A stretch of 64,000 bases of DNA from positions 1 through 64,000 of the forward strand of contig CAKZUB010000044.1 of NCBI GenBank assembly GCA_937921505.1, written 5' to 3'. The stretch comes from an uncultured Clostridia bacterium (GTDB lineage Bacteria > Bacillota > Clostridia > Lachnospirales > Cellulosilyticaceae). A model generated the notes under the pieces. That model had not been told where the DNA came from, ran no database searches, and saw only the letters and a program-made list of their open reading frames with translations. The translations under genes were made by a program, and so were the position numbers. This document shows positions 52,283 to 62,352 of the stretch, piece after piece. Positions within the stretch are counted from its first letter, which is position 1. Each line of letters starts with the position of its first letter.

Positions 52283-52330
52283 ATAAGAAATTATAAAATG
52301 CTCGTATGATAACATTTTATAATTTCTTAT
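52283..52330. terminator. Hairpin at the end of the sugar ABC operon
   Basis: ATAAGAAATTATAAAATG (52283-52300) and CATTTTATAATTTCTTAT (52313-52330) are perfect 18-bp arms. It lies between the HyuA-like start and the end of the permease gene. Confidence 0.65.
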
Positions 52331-52387
52331 GAGGTATTAATAGTATTATCTTATCCATTATCATCTATTAATTGTAATAATTTATGA

Positions 52388-53359
52388 TTATTTATCTCTT
52401 TGAGCTAATACTGCACATAAGATAACCAATCCTTTAACAATACCAACGAGCAGTGGTGGAATCCCTGCAAATACAGTAATAGTACTTATGATTTGAAAAA
52501 TCAGAACGCCAAATATAACGCCTTTTAAACTACCTTTTCCCCCAGCCATGCTTATGCCACCGATAACACTTGCAGCAATGGCATCTAGTTCAAATCCAAC
52601 TCCTGCACTTGATGGCTGAATAGCTGTAAGTCTTGATGAATACAGTACTGATGCGATACCAATGAGTACACCAGATATCAAAAAAACAGCTAGTCTTATA
52701 AACGTAACATTAACACCTGCTAGTCTGGCTGATTTTTCATTGCCCCCTACTGCATAAACATATCTGCCAAATTTAGTATTTTCCATGATGTATATAATGA
52801 TAAGTGATAAAACAATAAAGAAGATTGCGAGGTATGGAATAGTTAATATATTCCCACCAGCTACAACTCTAAATTTCTCAAATATAGTATCACTTACTAT
52901 GTACTGTCCACCCATCTTATCACTTGCAAAATACTCTGTTGAAGCTCTAAAAATAAGCATGGTACTTAATGTTGCAATAAATGCTGGGACCTTAAATCTA
53001 GCTACTAAAAGACCATTGATTAATGAAATAACAACGCCAAAGGTTATTGCAAAAACAAAGGTCAAAATAATGCTGTGGGTAGCATTTAAAACCTCAATTG
53101 AACCAGCCCCTACCATACAAACAGCAGCTCCAATAGATAAATCTATATTCCCTGATATGATAATCATAGACATGCCTAATGCTAAAATACCTATAACTGC
53201 ACTTTGTTTAAATAAGTTTGTAATATTGGAATAGGTGGCAAAGTTAGGATTGATTATAATTGCTAGCAAAAATAATACTATAAACACAACAATATAATTA
53301 TTATTTTTCCATGTATTTATAAAAAATTTCTTCATTTCATTTTTTATTTCCATTTGCAT
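52388..53359 (-). CDS. Ribose-type sugar ABC transporter permease (RbsC-like)
   Basis: 323 residues with about ten membrane segments and the RbsC motifs: GILALGMSMIIISGNIDLSIGA, IGGISMAGGKGSLKGVIFGV. The permease of a sugar importer; genes for the ATPase and binding protein are upstream in the same operon (5-base gap). Confidence 0.93.
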   Translation of the reverse strand: MQMEIKNEMKKFFINTWKNNNYIVVFIVLFLLAIIINPNFATYSNITNLFKQSAVIGILALGMSMIIISGNIDLSIGAAVCMVGAGSIEVLNATHSIILTFVFAITFGVVISLINGLLVARFKVPAFIATLSTMLIFRASTEYFASDKMGGQYIVSDTIFEKFRVVAGGNILTIPYLAIFFIVLSLIIIYIMENTKFGRYVYAVGGNEKSARLAGVNVTFIRLAVFLISGVLIGIASVLYSSRLTAIQPSSAGVGFELDAIAASVIGGISMAGGKGSLKGVIFGVLIFQIISTITVFAGIPPLLVGIVKGLVILCAVLAQRDK

Positions 53360-53364
53360 TCTCC

Positions 53365-54846
53365 TTATACTGCATTGGTAGCATATAGCATAACTTGTTC
53401 TTCACTTATTTCTTTTCTTTTTAATTCTTTAATAATTCTCCCATGATATAAAACAAAACATCTATCTGCTATTTTTTGAATTTCTGGGATTTCTAAGGTG
53501 TTAATAATAATACTTTTTCCTTGGCGTGCAAGCTCCGTAATGACTTTATATATTTCAGCCTTAGCCCCTACATCGATACCTTGGGTCGGATTATCAAATA
53601 TGTAAATTTCTGCGTCTGTAGATAGCCACCTTGCAATAATAACCTTTTGTTGATTGCCTCCACTTAAAAATGTAATCGCCTCTAGATGATTATTCGCTTT
53701 AATATCTAATACCTCTTTCATCGCCTCATAGTTCTTCTTTTCTTTTTGACTATTGATATGTTGTTTACGATTAGATAAGTTGTATTTTGAAATCATCATA
53801 TTATCTAGCAAGCTCATACTGCTTATAATGCCATTTTCTTTTCTATTTCTTGGCACTAAGGCTATGCCTGATGTCATGGCCTTTTTAATACTTGTTTTAA
53901 CAATTTCTTTTCCCCTCATATTCATTTGACCACTTTGAATCTGGGTATGTCCAAAAATTGATTCTAAGATCTCACTGCCTCCACTGCCTTTTAACCCTGT
54001 AAAAGCAATTACTTCACCTTTTTTTAAGGAAAAAGAGATATCCGTAAAACCACTTCCTGTTAGGTTTTTTACATCAAGAATAATCTCATTAAATTTATTT
54101 TCGGCATAATACTCTTTATTTTGGAAGTTCTCCCCTACCATAAGCCTCGTAATCTCTTCTGCATGTGTATCACTCACATGCCCGGTTGCAACCCATTCAC
54201 CATTTCTTAATACCGTATACTTATCACATATGTTAAATATTTCAGGCATTTTATGAGAGATATAAATAAAACTTGTACCTTTCTGTTTGAGACTTTTCAT
54301 AATCCCAAATAAAATATCTATTTCCTTATTATTTAAAGTAGTTGTAGGCTCATCCATAATAATAAGTTTTGCATTATTGTGTAGGGCTTTTGCAATCTCA
54401 ACTAACTGCTTGCTGGAAGTATCTATATCAGAAACTACCGCAGTTGGCTCAATATGAATGTTTAATTCTTTAAATAATGCTTTACATGCATCAATCATCT
54501 TACTTTTTTCTAAACGTTTAAACTTATTTTGTATTTCTTTAGTTAAAAAAATGTTTTCATATACTTTTAAATCATTAAATAAGTTGAGTTCTTGATGAAC
54601 AAACTCGATACCCATATTTTGCGCCATCTTAGGCGTTAGATTCTTTAATTCTTCTTCATCAAACACAACTTTACCCGAATCTTTCTCATGTACTCCCCCT
54701 AAAATATTCATAAGTGTTGATTTACCCGCTCCATTTTCACCGATCAGTGCATGAATTTCACCCTTTTCAACAGTCAAACTCACATTTTTTAATACCGTAA
54801 CCCCATAAAATGATTTCGTAATATCATTCATAAACAACAGGCTCAA
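53365..54846 (-). CDS. Ribose-type sugar ABC transporter ATPase (RbsA-like, two domains)
   Basis: About 493 residues, two ATP-binding domains: first Walker A GENGAGKSTLMNILGG, Walker B LIIMDEPTTTL; second FLSGGNQQKVIIARWL and IYIFDNPTQGIDVGAK. Such tandem ATPases serve ribose, xylose and galactose importers. I choose TTG at 54846 (GGGGG six bases upstream, SLLFMNDITKSFYGV). Confidence 0.93.
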   Translation of the reverse strand: MSLLFMNDITKSFYGVTVLKNVSLTVEKGEIHALIGENGAGKSTLMNILGGVHEKDSGKVVFDEEELKNLTPKMAQNMGIEFVHQELNLFNDLKVYENIFLTKEIQNKFKRLEKSKMIDACKALFKELNIHIEPTAVVSDIDTSSKQLVEIAKALHNNAKLIIMDEPTTTLNNKEIDILFGIMKSLKQKGTSFIYISHKMPEIFNICDKYTVLRNGEWVATGHVSDTHAEEITRLMVGENFQNKEYYAENKFNEIILDVKNLTGSGFTDISFSLKKGEVIAFTGLKGSGGSEILESIFGHTQIQSGQMNMRGKEIVKTSIKKAMTSGIALVPRNRKENGIISSMSLLDNMMISKYNLSNRKQHINSQKEKKNYEAMKEVLDIKANNHLEAITFLSGGNQQKVIIARWLSTDAEIYIFDNPTQGIDVGAKAEIYKVITELARQGKSIIINTLEIPEIQKIADRCFVLYHGRIIKELKRKEISEEQVMLYATNAV

Positions 54847-54913
54847 TGTCAATCCCCCTTTTTTGCAAAATCTAGGCATTTAGAACAAATGCCTAGATTT
54901 TATTTAAGATAGC

Positions 54914-55906
54914 TTAGTATGGCGAATTTGCATCTAAATACTGTGCTACGTTATCTTTATTAACTTCTACTGTAGGTAATATAGTCATTTCCTCATAAGA
55001 TTCCTTAAGTAGAATCTTAGCACCTATTTTAATAGCTTCTCTAATCATAGAAGGTGAATACGTCATTGAAAATAGTTCGTATCTGTTCTCTGTATTAATG
55101 CGGTTATACATAAGCTGATTGCCTGCTGATGCTGCTATAATCTGTAAATTATTAAAAGTCTTTTTAAAGTTTGAATCACTGCTGTAGGCATCGAGTGCGT
55201 CTAATACTCCTAGTGCAATTTCATCATCATGAGTAAATATTGCTTGAATTTTATCGATGTCTTGTTGACTAGATGCGCCCACCCAGTTTTCAAATAATTT
55301 TCTGCCTTCTGATCTTTGCCAGCCTGTATAACCTAATTGATTTTTAGTAAAATTATTACTAATAGTTTGATCATACCCATCCGTACGTTGAGTAGGTACA
55401 GTAGAGGTATCTCCCATTAATTCTAATACATGTGTGCCTTGTGGGAATTTTGCATTAAATATCTTTGCAGTTTCTACACCAATACCTACGTTATCTCCTT
55501 TAACCGTTGCAGTTGGTTTAAAGTCAGGCACTTCACGGTCAAATATAACGAGCGGTATACCTGCTGATTGAATATTTGCTGCTGCGGCTTTTAAGGATGC
55601 TCCATCAAAAGGCAGCATTACAATAACATCTACTTTTTCAGAAATAAGTGTATCCACTTGATTGGATTGCTCATTTGCTGTTTCTGCCTTTAAGAGCTTA
55701 TAGTCCCATCCATTTGCTTCTGCAATAGCCTTAACTTCCTTTTCAGCATGATAGATAACCCCTACCGGCCATCCATGTGTCGCTCCTGGTACACTTACAG
55801 CAATAACTTTTTTAGAATTTTTTCCACAACCTACTACGCCCATTGCCATAACGAGTGTCATACATACTACCCATGCTATAACTTTAAAGATATGTTTTGT
55901 TTTCAT
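54914..55906 (-). CDS. Sugar-binding lipoprotein of the ABC importer
   Basis: 330 residues. A lipoprotein signal peptide ends VVGCGKNS (lipobox Cys ~27), followed by a periplasmic-binding-protein type I fold (VPGATHGWPVGVIYHAEKEV; VIVMLPFDGASL; IFTHDDEIALGV). It captures a sugar outside the membrane for the RbsA/RbsC-like importer downstream. Substrate unknown. Confidence 0.93.
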   Translation of the reverse strand: MKTKHIFKVIAWVVCMTLVMAMGVVGCGKNSKKVIAVSVPGATHGWPVGVIYHAEKEVKAIAEANGWDYKLLKAETANEQSNQVDTLISEKVDVIVMLPFDGASLKAAAANIQSAGIPLVIFDREVPDFKPTATVKGDNVGIGVETAKIFNAKFPQGTHVLELMGDTSTVPTQRTDGYDQTISNNFTKNQLGYTGWQRSEGRKLFENWVGASSQQDIDKIQAIFTHDDEIALGVLDALDAYSSDSNFKKTFNNLQIIAASAGNQLMYNRINTENRYELFSMTYSPSMIREAIKIGAKILLKESYEEMTILPTVEVNKDNVAQYLDANSPY

Positions 55907-55933
55907 GATTACTTCCCCCTGTTTTATTTTGAT

Positions 55934-57085
55934 TTAAAGTGTAACCCACTTAGATTGATCATTCCCACTCTCAATAACTGCATGAACAAACTTTACACCC
56001 TCAATACCATCATCAATTTGCGGAAAATCTAAATCTTCTTGTGTGAGTTGCTCATTATGTATTGTCTTTAATATCGCCCCGATGAAAGTTTTATAGATAT
56101 TTGCAAATGCCTCATAATATCCTTCTGGATGACCACTTGGAATGCGGCTAAGCTGTGCTGCTCTTCCATAAACATAACCATTGCCTCTTGATAAGATTTG
56201 AGGTGCTTGCCCTTTTAATGTAAATCTTAAGTAATCCGGATGTTCTTGATCCCACTCTAATGCGCCCAAAGTGCCATAGATTCTTACAGTAAGTCCGTTC
56301 ATATTACCGACGCTCACTTGTGAACACCAATAGCTGCCACTGCACCCATTATCATATTCAACGAGTATATTTGCATTTAAATCAAGTTCTTGGTTAAAAC
56401 GATCTACTTTAGCCGCAACCTTTTTGATTTTTAAGCCAGTTATATAAGCTACCGTGTTTTCAATATGTGTACCTATATCTCCCACACAATTAGAAATGCC
56501 TGCATACAACGGGTCCATCCTCCATACAGATAACTTAGTTGTACTCTTTTCGCCGTTACCAAGTTCATCAATGAGCCATTCTTGTGGGTATTCAGCATTA
56601 ACATTGATGATGCTACCTATCTTGCCTTCTTTTATGAGTTGTCTTGCAAATTTAACCATGCAATACCCAGAATAACTATAGGTAACTGCAAATAGTAATC
56701 CTTTATCTTTAGCAATAGCCTTTAATTCTTCTCCTTGCGCTACTTCAAAACATAGAGGTTTTTCACAAACAACATGAATGCCATTTAGCAAGAACTCTTT
56801 AGCCACCTCATAATGCATAAAATTTGGTGTAACGATGGATACAAAGTCAATTTTATCTTCTCTTTGGCTCTCTTTTTGAGCCATTTCTTTATAATCTTTA
56901 TAAACTCTATCTGCGTCTAATCTATAAAACTCTCCTGTCGCTCTATTCTCAGCTTCACTTGGATTAAAACATCCAGCTACCAAGCTTGTAGATGCTTGAT
57001 AATTAATCGCATTTCTATGTACCCCTCCAATAAATGCACCTAGGTCACCACCTACCATCCCATACCTTACAACTTCCCTTTTCAT
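55934..57085 (-). CDS. Gfo/Idh/MocA-family oxidoreductase
   Basis: 383 residues from the ATG at 57085 (AGGAGG upstream). N-terminal Rossmann NAD(P) domain (RYGMVGGDLGAFIGGVHRNAI; FVSIVTPNFMHYEVAKEFL; HVVCEKPLC with the conserved EKP) and a C-terminal substrate domain with GDIGTHIENTVAY. Probably oxidises or epimerises the imported sugar, together with the isomerase upstream. Confidence 0.9.
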   Translation of the reverse strand: MKREVVRYGMVGGDLGAFIGGVHRNAINYQASTSLVAGCFNPSEAENRATGEFYRLDADRVYKDYKEMAQKESQREDKIDFVSIVTPNFMHYEVAKEFLLNGIHVVCEKPLCFEVAQGEELKAIAKDKGLLFAVTYSYSGYCMVKFARQLIKEGKIGSIINVNAEYPQEWLIDELGNGEKSTTKLSVWRMDPLYAGISNCVGDIGTHIENTVAYITGLKIKKVAAKVDRFNQELDLNANILVEYDNGCSGSYWCSQVSVGNMNGLTVRIYGTLGALEWDQEHPDYLRFTLKGQAPQILSRGNGYVYGRAAQLSRIPSGHPEGYYEAFANIYKTFIGAILKTIHNEQLTQEDLDFPQIDDGIEGVKFVHAVIESGNDQSKWVTL

Positions 57086-57120
57086 AACTATCAAGCCTCC
57101 TTTACCTCTTTCCTAAGTTA

Positions 57121-58110
57121 TTAATTTTTTATGGCTTCATCAAATCTAACATCTGAAGGTGAAAAATTAATCTTTTTTACAAATGCAGCTGCTTCTGCTG
57201 CTCCATATTCCCGGTTCATGCCACTATCTTCCCACTCAACAGATAGTGGCCCCTGATAATTATTGGCATTTAAAACACGAATAATGGCTTCAAAATCAAC
57301 ATCGCCATGACCGAGTGATCTAAAATTCCACCCTCTTCTTAAATCACCAAAATCAATATGTGAACCCAATAGCCCAGCTCTGCCATCTAAAGTTACTGCA
57401 GCATCTTTCATATGTACATGATAAACCCGGTGCATAAAATCATTTAAGAAAATATGAGGTGAAATACCTTGCCAAATTAAATGACTTGGATCGAAATTGA
57501 TACCAAATTCTTCTCTACCCTCAAACTTTTCCAGTAGCTTTTGAGTTGAATAATAATCAAATGCAATTTCAGACGGATGTACTTCTAGTGCAAACTTAAT
57601 ACCATTCTCCTTAAATACATCTAAAATAGGTGTCCAAAGTTCCACAATTTCATCAAATCCTTTTTCTATCATCTGCGCACTTGTCTGAGGAAATGAATAT
57701 AAATATTTCCAAATAGAAGATCCGGTAAAACCTGTTACAACATCAGCACCTAGTTTTTTTGCAGCAATAGCACAATTTTTCATTTCTTCAATGGCCCATT
57801 TTCTAATCTCTTCTGGGTTATCCCAAAGCTCCTTTGATACAAATTGATTAAGTCTTGGGTCTGGTGCATCTCCTACACATTGCCCAATAATATGAGTCCC
57901 TATTGCCTTACATGTTAAGTCATACTTTTTTAACGTATCTAGAATATAGTTTACATAGTCATCATCTCTAACAGCTCTTGCTACGTTAAGGTGGTTGCCC
58001 CAACATGCTATCTCAAGCCCCTCATAACCCATTTTTTTTGCTTTTTGACACATCGTTTCAAACTCTAAATCTGCCCATTGTCCTGTAAATAATGTAACGA
58101 TCCTGCCCAT
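57121..58110 (-). CDS. Sugar phosphate isomerase/epimerase (xylose-isomerase-like TIM barrel)
   Basis: 329 residues from the ATG at 58110 (GGGAGG upstream). AP-endonuclease-2/IolE-type barrel: YEGLEIACWGNH near the start, the metal ligands ALEVHPSE, INFDPSHLIWQG, VYHVHMKDA and SVEWED. First gene of the five-gene sugar operon (isomerase, oxidoreductase, binding protein, ATPase, permease), controlled by the AraC protein just upstream. Confidence 0.9.
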   Translation of the reverse strand: MGRIVTLFTGQWADLEFETMCQKAKKMGYEGLEIACWGNHLNVARAVRDDDYVNYILDTLKKYDLTCKAIGTHIIGQCVGDAPDPRLNQFVSKELWDNPEEIRKWAIEEMKNCAIAAKKLGADVVTGFTGSSIWKYLYSFPQTSAQMIEKGFDEIVELWTPILDVFKENGIKFALEVHPSEIAFDYYSTQKLLEKFEGREEFGINFDPSHLIWQGISPHIFLNDFMHRVYHVHMKDAAVTLDGRAGLLGSHIDFGDLRRGWNFRSLGHGDVDFEAIIRVLNANNYQGPLSVEWEDSGMNREYGAAEAAAFVKKINFSPSDVRFDEAIKN

Positions 58111-58240
58111 TTTCAAACCCTCCCTAAGTATGAGAAAAAAGTCTAATTTTCTAAAAAAATAAAGCAACACACAAAGATCGCATGTACGCCTACATACTAA
58201 TCTTTATGCATTGCTTGAACGTTATATACCATTTATTTCC

Positions 58241-59089
58241 TTAGTGTAGATCTCTAAATTCAGTTGGCGTCATATCTGTTAATAATTTAAAAATATAACA
58301 AAAATAATTAACGTCTTCAAAACCTATTTCATGTGCTATCTCTTTAACAGCCATTGCTTGTTTGCTGAGTAGTAATTCTTTTGCTTTTGATACTCTAATA
58401 TGATTCATATATTGTACAGGTCTTGCGCCTATACTTTGCTTAAATAGCCTACAAAAATGTCCTTCGCTTATATTTAACAATCCTGAAAGTTCATCTAACC
58501 TCATTGGCTTGTTATAATTTTGCTCCATATAATTTAAGACAGGCTCTAATCTTTTAAGATACGTACTATAGCTTTGCTCCTTTTCTGTACAAGTTAAATT
58601 GATAAGATTAAGCAGCAAATTATATAGTGCTCTAGATCCTTGTAAACCATTTAACACATTATGTCCATTATTTAATAGCTCACTACTATACAAATGATAA
58701 ATAGCCTTTATTTCTCCTGTTAACACATGAGGCTGCATAATGTAATAAGCTTGTGTTTCAGTAAGTTTATTGTTTGTTAATAAACTCTCCATACCGTATC
58801 CATTAAAAGTTATCCAATTAACACACCAGTCTCCATACTCACTAAAATATTCATGCTGCTCATCAGGATAGAGGAGCATTCCCATTCCTTCCTTAATAGG
58901 GTACTCTTTATCATTTACTTTTAAAATCCCTGTACCTTTTAAAGTCTGTACCCACTGGTAATCTGTGTAGCCCTTTATCCTATTAATATGCTCTTGCATA
59001 TGATTGATACCTACTCCCGTTATATAAAATGGAAGTGCTTTGTGAGCTGCGCCTACAACCGGGAATAACATGTTTAATTTTTTATCCAC
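58241..59089 (-). CDS. AraC-family regulator of the sugar operon
   Basis: 282 residues: AraC_binding cupin (YQWVQTLKGTGILKVND, GMLLYPDEQHEYFSEYG) and C-terminal HTH domain (MRLDELSGLLNISEGHFCRLFKQSIG; VKEIAHEIGFEDVNYFCYIF). It lies upstream of the sugar isomerase gene in the same direction and divergent from the GH42 gene; it could control both. Confidence 0.9.
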   Translation of the reverse strand: MDKKLNMLFPVVGAAHKALPFYITGVGINHMQEHINRIKGYTDYQWVQTLKGTGILKVNDKEYPIKEGMGMLLYPDEQHEYFSEYGDWCVNWITFNGYGMESLLTNNKLTETQAYYIMQPHVLTGEIKAIYHLYSSELLNNGHNVLNGLQGSRALYNLLLNLINLTCTEKEQSYSTYLKRLEPVLNYMEQNYNKPMRLDELSGLLNISEGHFCRLFKQSIGARPVQYMNHIRVSKAKELLLSKQAMAVKEIAHEIGFEDVNYFCYIFKLLTDMTPTEFRDLH

Positions 59090-59220
59090 GATTTATCTCC
59101 TTCATCAATATTTTGATATATATCTCAATATAATCACATTGAAATAAGATTTATAAGTATATTATAATATGAATATACTACTACAGTGTACGCTACAAGT
59201 TCAATAAGGAGGATACTATT

Positions 59221-61221
59221 ATGAAAGAAAAAGTTACTGGTATTTATTATGGTGGAGACTATAACCCCGAACAATGGTCTGAAGATGTGTGGCAAGAGGA
59301 TATGCGCCTCATGAAAAAAGCCGGTGTTAACTTTATATCTTTGGGGATATTTTCATGGGCACTGCTAGAACCTAAAGAAGGTATTTATGTATTTGACTGG
59401 CTAGATAGGATATTAGATTTGCTTTACGAAAATGGTATTAGGGTTAACTTAGCGACTGCAACCGCTGCACAGCCCGCATGGATGACCTGTAAGTATGATG
59501 ATATTCTCCCAGTAAGCAAAGACGGCCTCAAACTAAGCTACGCCTCTCGCCAAAGCTATTGCCCTAATAGTCCTAGCTATAAAAAAGGAGTAGAGCGACT
59601 TGTTCGCACTATAGCCACTAGGTATAAAGACCATCCAGCTCTTAGTATGTGGCATATTAACAACGAGTTTGGCTGTCATACCTCCGAATGTTACTGTGAT
59701 ACTTGTGCTCACGCATTTAGAGAATGGTTAAAAACTAAATATGTTACATTAGATAAATTAAATATGGCATGGGGTACAAAGTTTTGGAGTCAATATTATT
59801 ATTCATGGGAAGAAATATGTGCCCCAAAAACTTCTACTACCTTTATTAACCCCTCTATGGTATTAGACTATAAACGTTTTATGTCTGATAGCCTTATCAA
59901 TCTTTACTTAGCAGAAAAGAAGATAGTAAATGAAATCACACCAGATATTCCCGTGACTACCAATCTCATGGATGCCTTTAAACCTATTGATTACTTTAAA
60001 CTTGCAAAAGATATGGATATAGTGGCATTAGATTCCTATCCTGATCCAAGTAATCCTAACTCTTACCACACAACACCTCTTCAATACGATCTGATGCGTG
60101 GTCTTAAAAATGGCAAACCCTTTATCCTTATGGAACAAGCCATTAGCCATGTTAACTGGCGACCTGTCAATGCAGCTAAAAAACCTGATCAAATGAGACT
60201 TATAAGCTATCAAACTATAGCGCGTGGTGGTGATGGTATTATGTTCTTCCAATGGAGACAGGCTCAACGTGGTTCAGAAAAATTCCATAGTTCTATGGTT
60301 AGCCATAATGCCGATGAAAATGCAAGAGGTTTTAGAGAAGTTTGTAAGCTTGGTCATGAACTATCCCTACTTTCTGAACTTAAGGGTACTTCTTCTCGTA
60401 ATAAAGCAGCCCTCGTATTTGATTTTGATAACTGGTGGGCATTAGAAGGTGAGGGCAAACCCTCCAGCCTTACGACGTACATGTCCCTTATGGAGAAATA
60501 TTATACTGCTTTATTTAATCTCAATATCGGTGTAGATGTTGTTCCTACAGATACAGATTTGAGTCAGTATGATATCGTTATTGCACCTAATCTTTATATG
60601 ATTAAGCCTGGCACAAAAGAAATTCTTGAAAATTTTGTGCATAGTGGCGGGACCTTTATATGTTCCTTTTTCAGTGGCATTGTAGATGAGAATGATGGTG
60701 CTGTATACGGAGCTTATCCTGGCCCACTAAGTAATCTACTTGGAATCTATGTAGAAGAGGTAAGTCCATTAAATGCGGATGAGACCTATAATATAAGCTA
60801 TGATGAGTCTCCTTATAATTGTACCCTTTGGAGTGAGAAAGTACATCTTAAAGAGGCTTCTTCTATAGGACACTACGAAAGTGATTTCTTGAAAAATTCT
60901 CCAGCTCTTACAGTTAACAGCTTCGGATCTGGAAAGGCGTATTATGTGAGCACTCTTCCTGAGGACTCACTTCTTGAAAAATTATTATCTCAAATAGCAA
61001 ATGAAAAGGGCATCTCCCAAGCCTTATCTGTTCCAAAAGGCATAGAAGTGGTATGCCGCTACAGTGACTTAAAACAATATATTTTCTTATTGAACCATAG
61101 TTTAGAGGATCAATTTATTAAGCTCCCTGACTCAATGACTTATTTTGATATGCTTGAACAAAAAACAGTCTCCCAAGGACTTACTCTATCTCCTAAAGAT
61201 GTTAAAATTTTAAAATGTTAG
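59221..61221 (+). CDS. GH42 beta-galactosidase
   Basis: 666 residues, no signal peptide, cytoplasmic. N-terminal TIM barrel: acid/base Glu149 in MWHINNEFGCH, nucleophile Glu305 in FILMEQAISHVNW, and the GH42 zinc Cys set (Cys152 with CYCDTC). The trimerisation domain (~385-590) and a small C-terminal beta domain follow. Hydrolyses short beta-galactosides. AAGGAGG precedes the ATG. Confidence 0.95.
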   Translation: MKEKVTGIYYGGDYNPEQWSEDVWQEDMRLMKKAGVNFISLGIFSWALLEPKEGIYVFDWLDRILDLLYENGIRVNLATATAAQPAWMTCKYDDILPVSKDGLKLSYASRQSYCPNSPSYKKGVERLVRTIATRYKDHPALSMWHINNEFGCHTSECYCDTCAHAFREWLKTKYVTLDKLNMAWGTKFWSQYYYSWEEICAPKTSTTFINPSMVLDYKRFMSDSLINLYLAEKKIVNEITPDIPVTTNLMDAFKPIDYFKLAKDMDIVALDSYPDPSNPNSYHTTPLQYDLMRGLKNGKPFILMEQAISHVNWRPVNAAKKPDQMRLISYQTIARGGDGIMFFQWRQAQRGSEKFHSSMVSHNADENARGFREVCKLGHELSLLSELKGTSSRNKAALVFDFDNWWALEGEGKPSSLTTYMSLMEKYYTALFNLNIGVDVVPTDTDLSQYDIVIAPNLYMIKPGTKEILENFVHSGGTFICSFFSGIVDENDGAVYGAYPGPLSNLLGIYVEEVSPLNADETYNISYDESPYNCTLWSEKVHLKEASSIGHYESDFLKNSPALTVNSFGSGKAYYVSTLPEDSLLEKLLSQIANEKGISQALSVPKGIEVVCRYSDLKQYIFLLNHSLEDQFIKLPDSMTYFDMLEQKTVSQGLTLSPKDVKILKC

Positions 61222-61275
61222 AGTAGTAAAAAAATATGGTAACACTAATATCATTTAGTTAAGTGATATTACTCT

Positions 61276-61322
61276 AAAAAGATCAACTATGAATAGAAAT
61301 ATATTCATAGTTGATCTTTTTT
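61276..61322. terminator. Terminator after the GH42 gene
   Basis: AAAAAGATCAACTATGAATA pairs with TATTCATAGTTGATCTTTTT, a 20-bp stem followed by T. Confidence 0.85.
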
Positions 61323-61383
61323 ATATGCCGTATGGATCAAAGGTAAGCGTCAAATAGGTTCTTTCCAGAAATAGGATAACTTA

Positions 61384-61605
61384 TACCGCTATATGTAAAT
61401 CGTTCCTTTTTCAGTCATAAGTTCATCCATTTTGTTACGGTCATGACATTTGGCATTGGAAAAGATTATGCAGTCTGGGATTCCTGTTGTACCCTCAAGG
61501 CTTGTGTGCATCTTAATACCAGCTTTAGTACTGCGAAGTTCCGCCCAATCAAAGAAGGATATTTTCCTACAATAAATTTTATCAGTGATTTCAAGGTAAA
61601 ATCGA
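61384..61605 (-). pseudogene. DDE transposase remnant (IS4-like)
   Basis: The minus strand reads FFDWAELRSTKAGIKMHTSLEG, then IPDCIIFSNAKCHDRNKMDEL, then a stop near 61391. The order matches the middle of IS4-type transposases (W-A-x-x-R-x-T-K-A-G-I-K-x-H and xAKxHD). Both ends of the gene are missing. It overlaps the last codons of the PIG-L gene. Confidence 0.6.
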
Positions 61606-62304
61606 AAATGGTTTTACTAACCCTCTTGAAAGCATAGGTCTAAATGCTTCAGCATACTCAACACCACATTGCTCACCTCGTTTTGAAGCTGTTGTTCTAA
61701 CCCAGCCATCAATCCCTTTTCCCTCGCCAAAAGCAGCTATGAATGCATCATTTTGACTTTTATGACACTCAGATAAGCTCATCTTTTCTAAAATCACATC
61801 GCCCACATCAACCCAATGTGTTGCCTCAAATTCGAATCCTGAAAATGGTTCTATCATAAATACCGCTGGAGTTCCGCTTGTAGGTGATTCTTGTGTCTTA
61901 ATCATAGGTAGTGGCATATGCATTGCACACTGCTTAACAAGTGAACTTGTTGTGGAATGATCAAGATTATAGTCACTTGTAAAATGTGTAAAAATCACAT
62001 CTGCCTTTGTTTTTCTAAGTGCATTGATAAGTGCAAGCCTTATTTCTTCGCCATCAAAAAGAAATTCATCTTTGGCTCCAAGACAAATGTATTGTGCCTT
62101 AATCTTTGCACAAAGAGCAGACATTTCTTCATGCCTTATTACTGAAGCTTCCTCTCGCAGCATTTCAGGTTGTTGTACCATGCCCATACACCCGTCTGTT
62201 AAGCAAATAAAATGTAGATCATATCCCATTTTTTTCATTTTCAACATAGTCCCCAGGCACATCAGTTCATCATCTTGGTGCGCCATTACTGATACAACAT
62301 TCAT
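61591..62304 (-). CDS. PIG-L family deacetylase (LmbE-like)
   Basis: 237 residues. The zinc-binding AHQDDE at residues 8-13 and FTHFTSDYNLDHSTTS (HxxDH set, ~108-122) mark the family, which deacetylates N-acetylglucosamine derivatives. FLCLT/CLTDGCMG is typical. Its C-terminal end runs into sequence that also reads a transposase remnant, so the last residues may be displaced. No signal peptide. Sits next to a large glycosidase-like gene. Confidence 0.85.
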   Translation of the reverse strand: MNVVSVMAHQDDELMCLGTMLKMKKMGYDLHFICLTDGCMGMVQQPEMLREEASVIRHEEMSALCAKIKAQYICLGAKDEFLFDGEEIRLALINALRKTKADVIFTHFTSDYNLDHSTTSSLVKQCAMHMPLPMIKTQESPTSGTPAVFMIEPFSGFEFEATHWVDVGDVILEKMSLSECHKSQNDAFIAAFGEGKGIDGWVRTTASKRGEQCGVEYAEAFRPMLSRGLVKPFSILP

Positions 62305-62352
62305 ACTTTAATCTCCTTTCTATTACAATTAAATTAGGAACCCCCAAAATAT

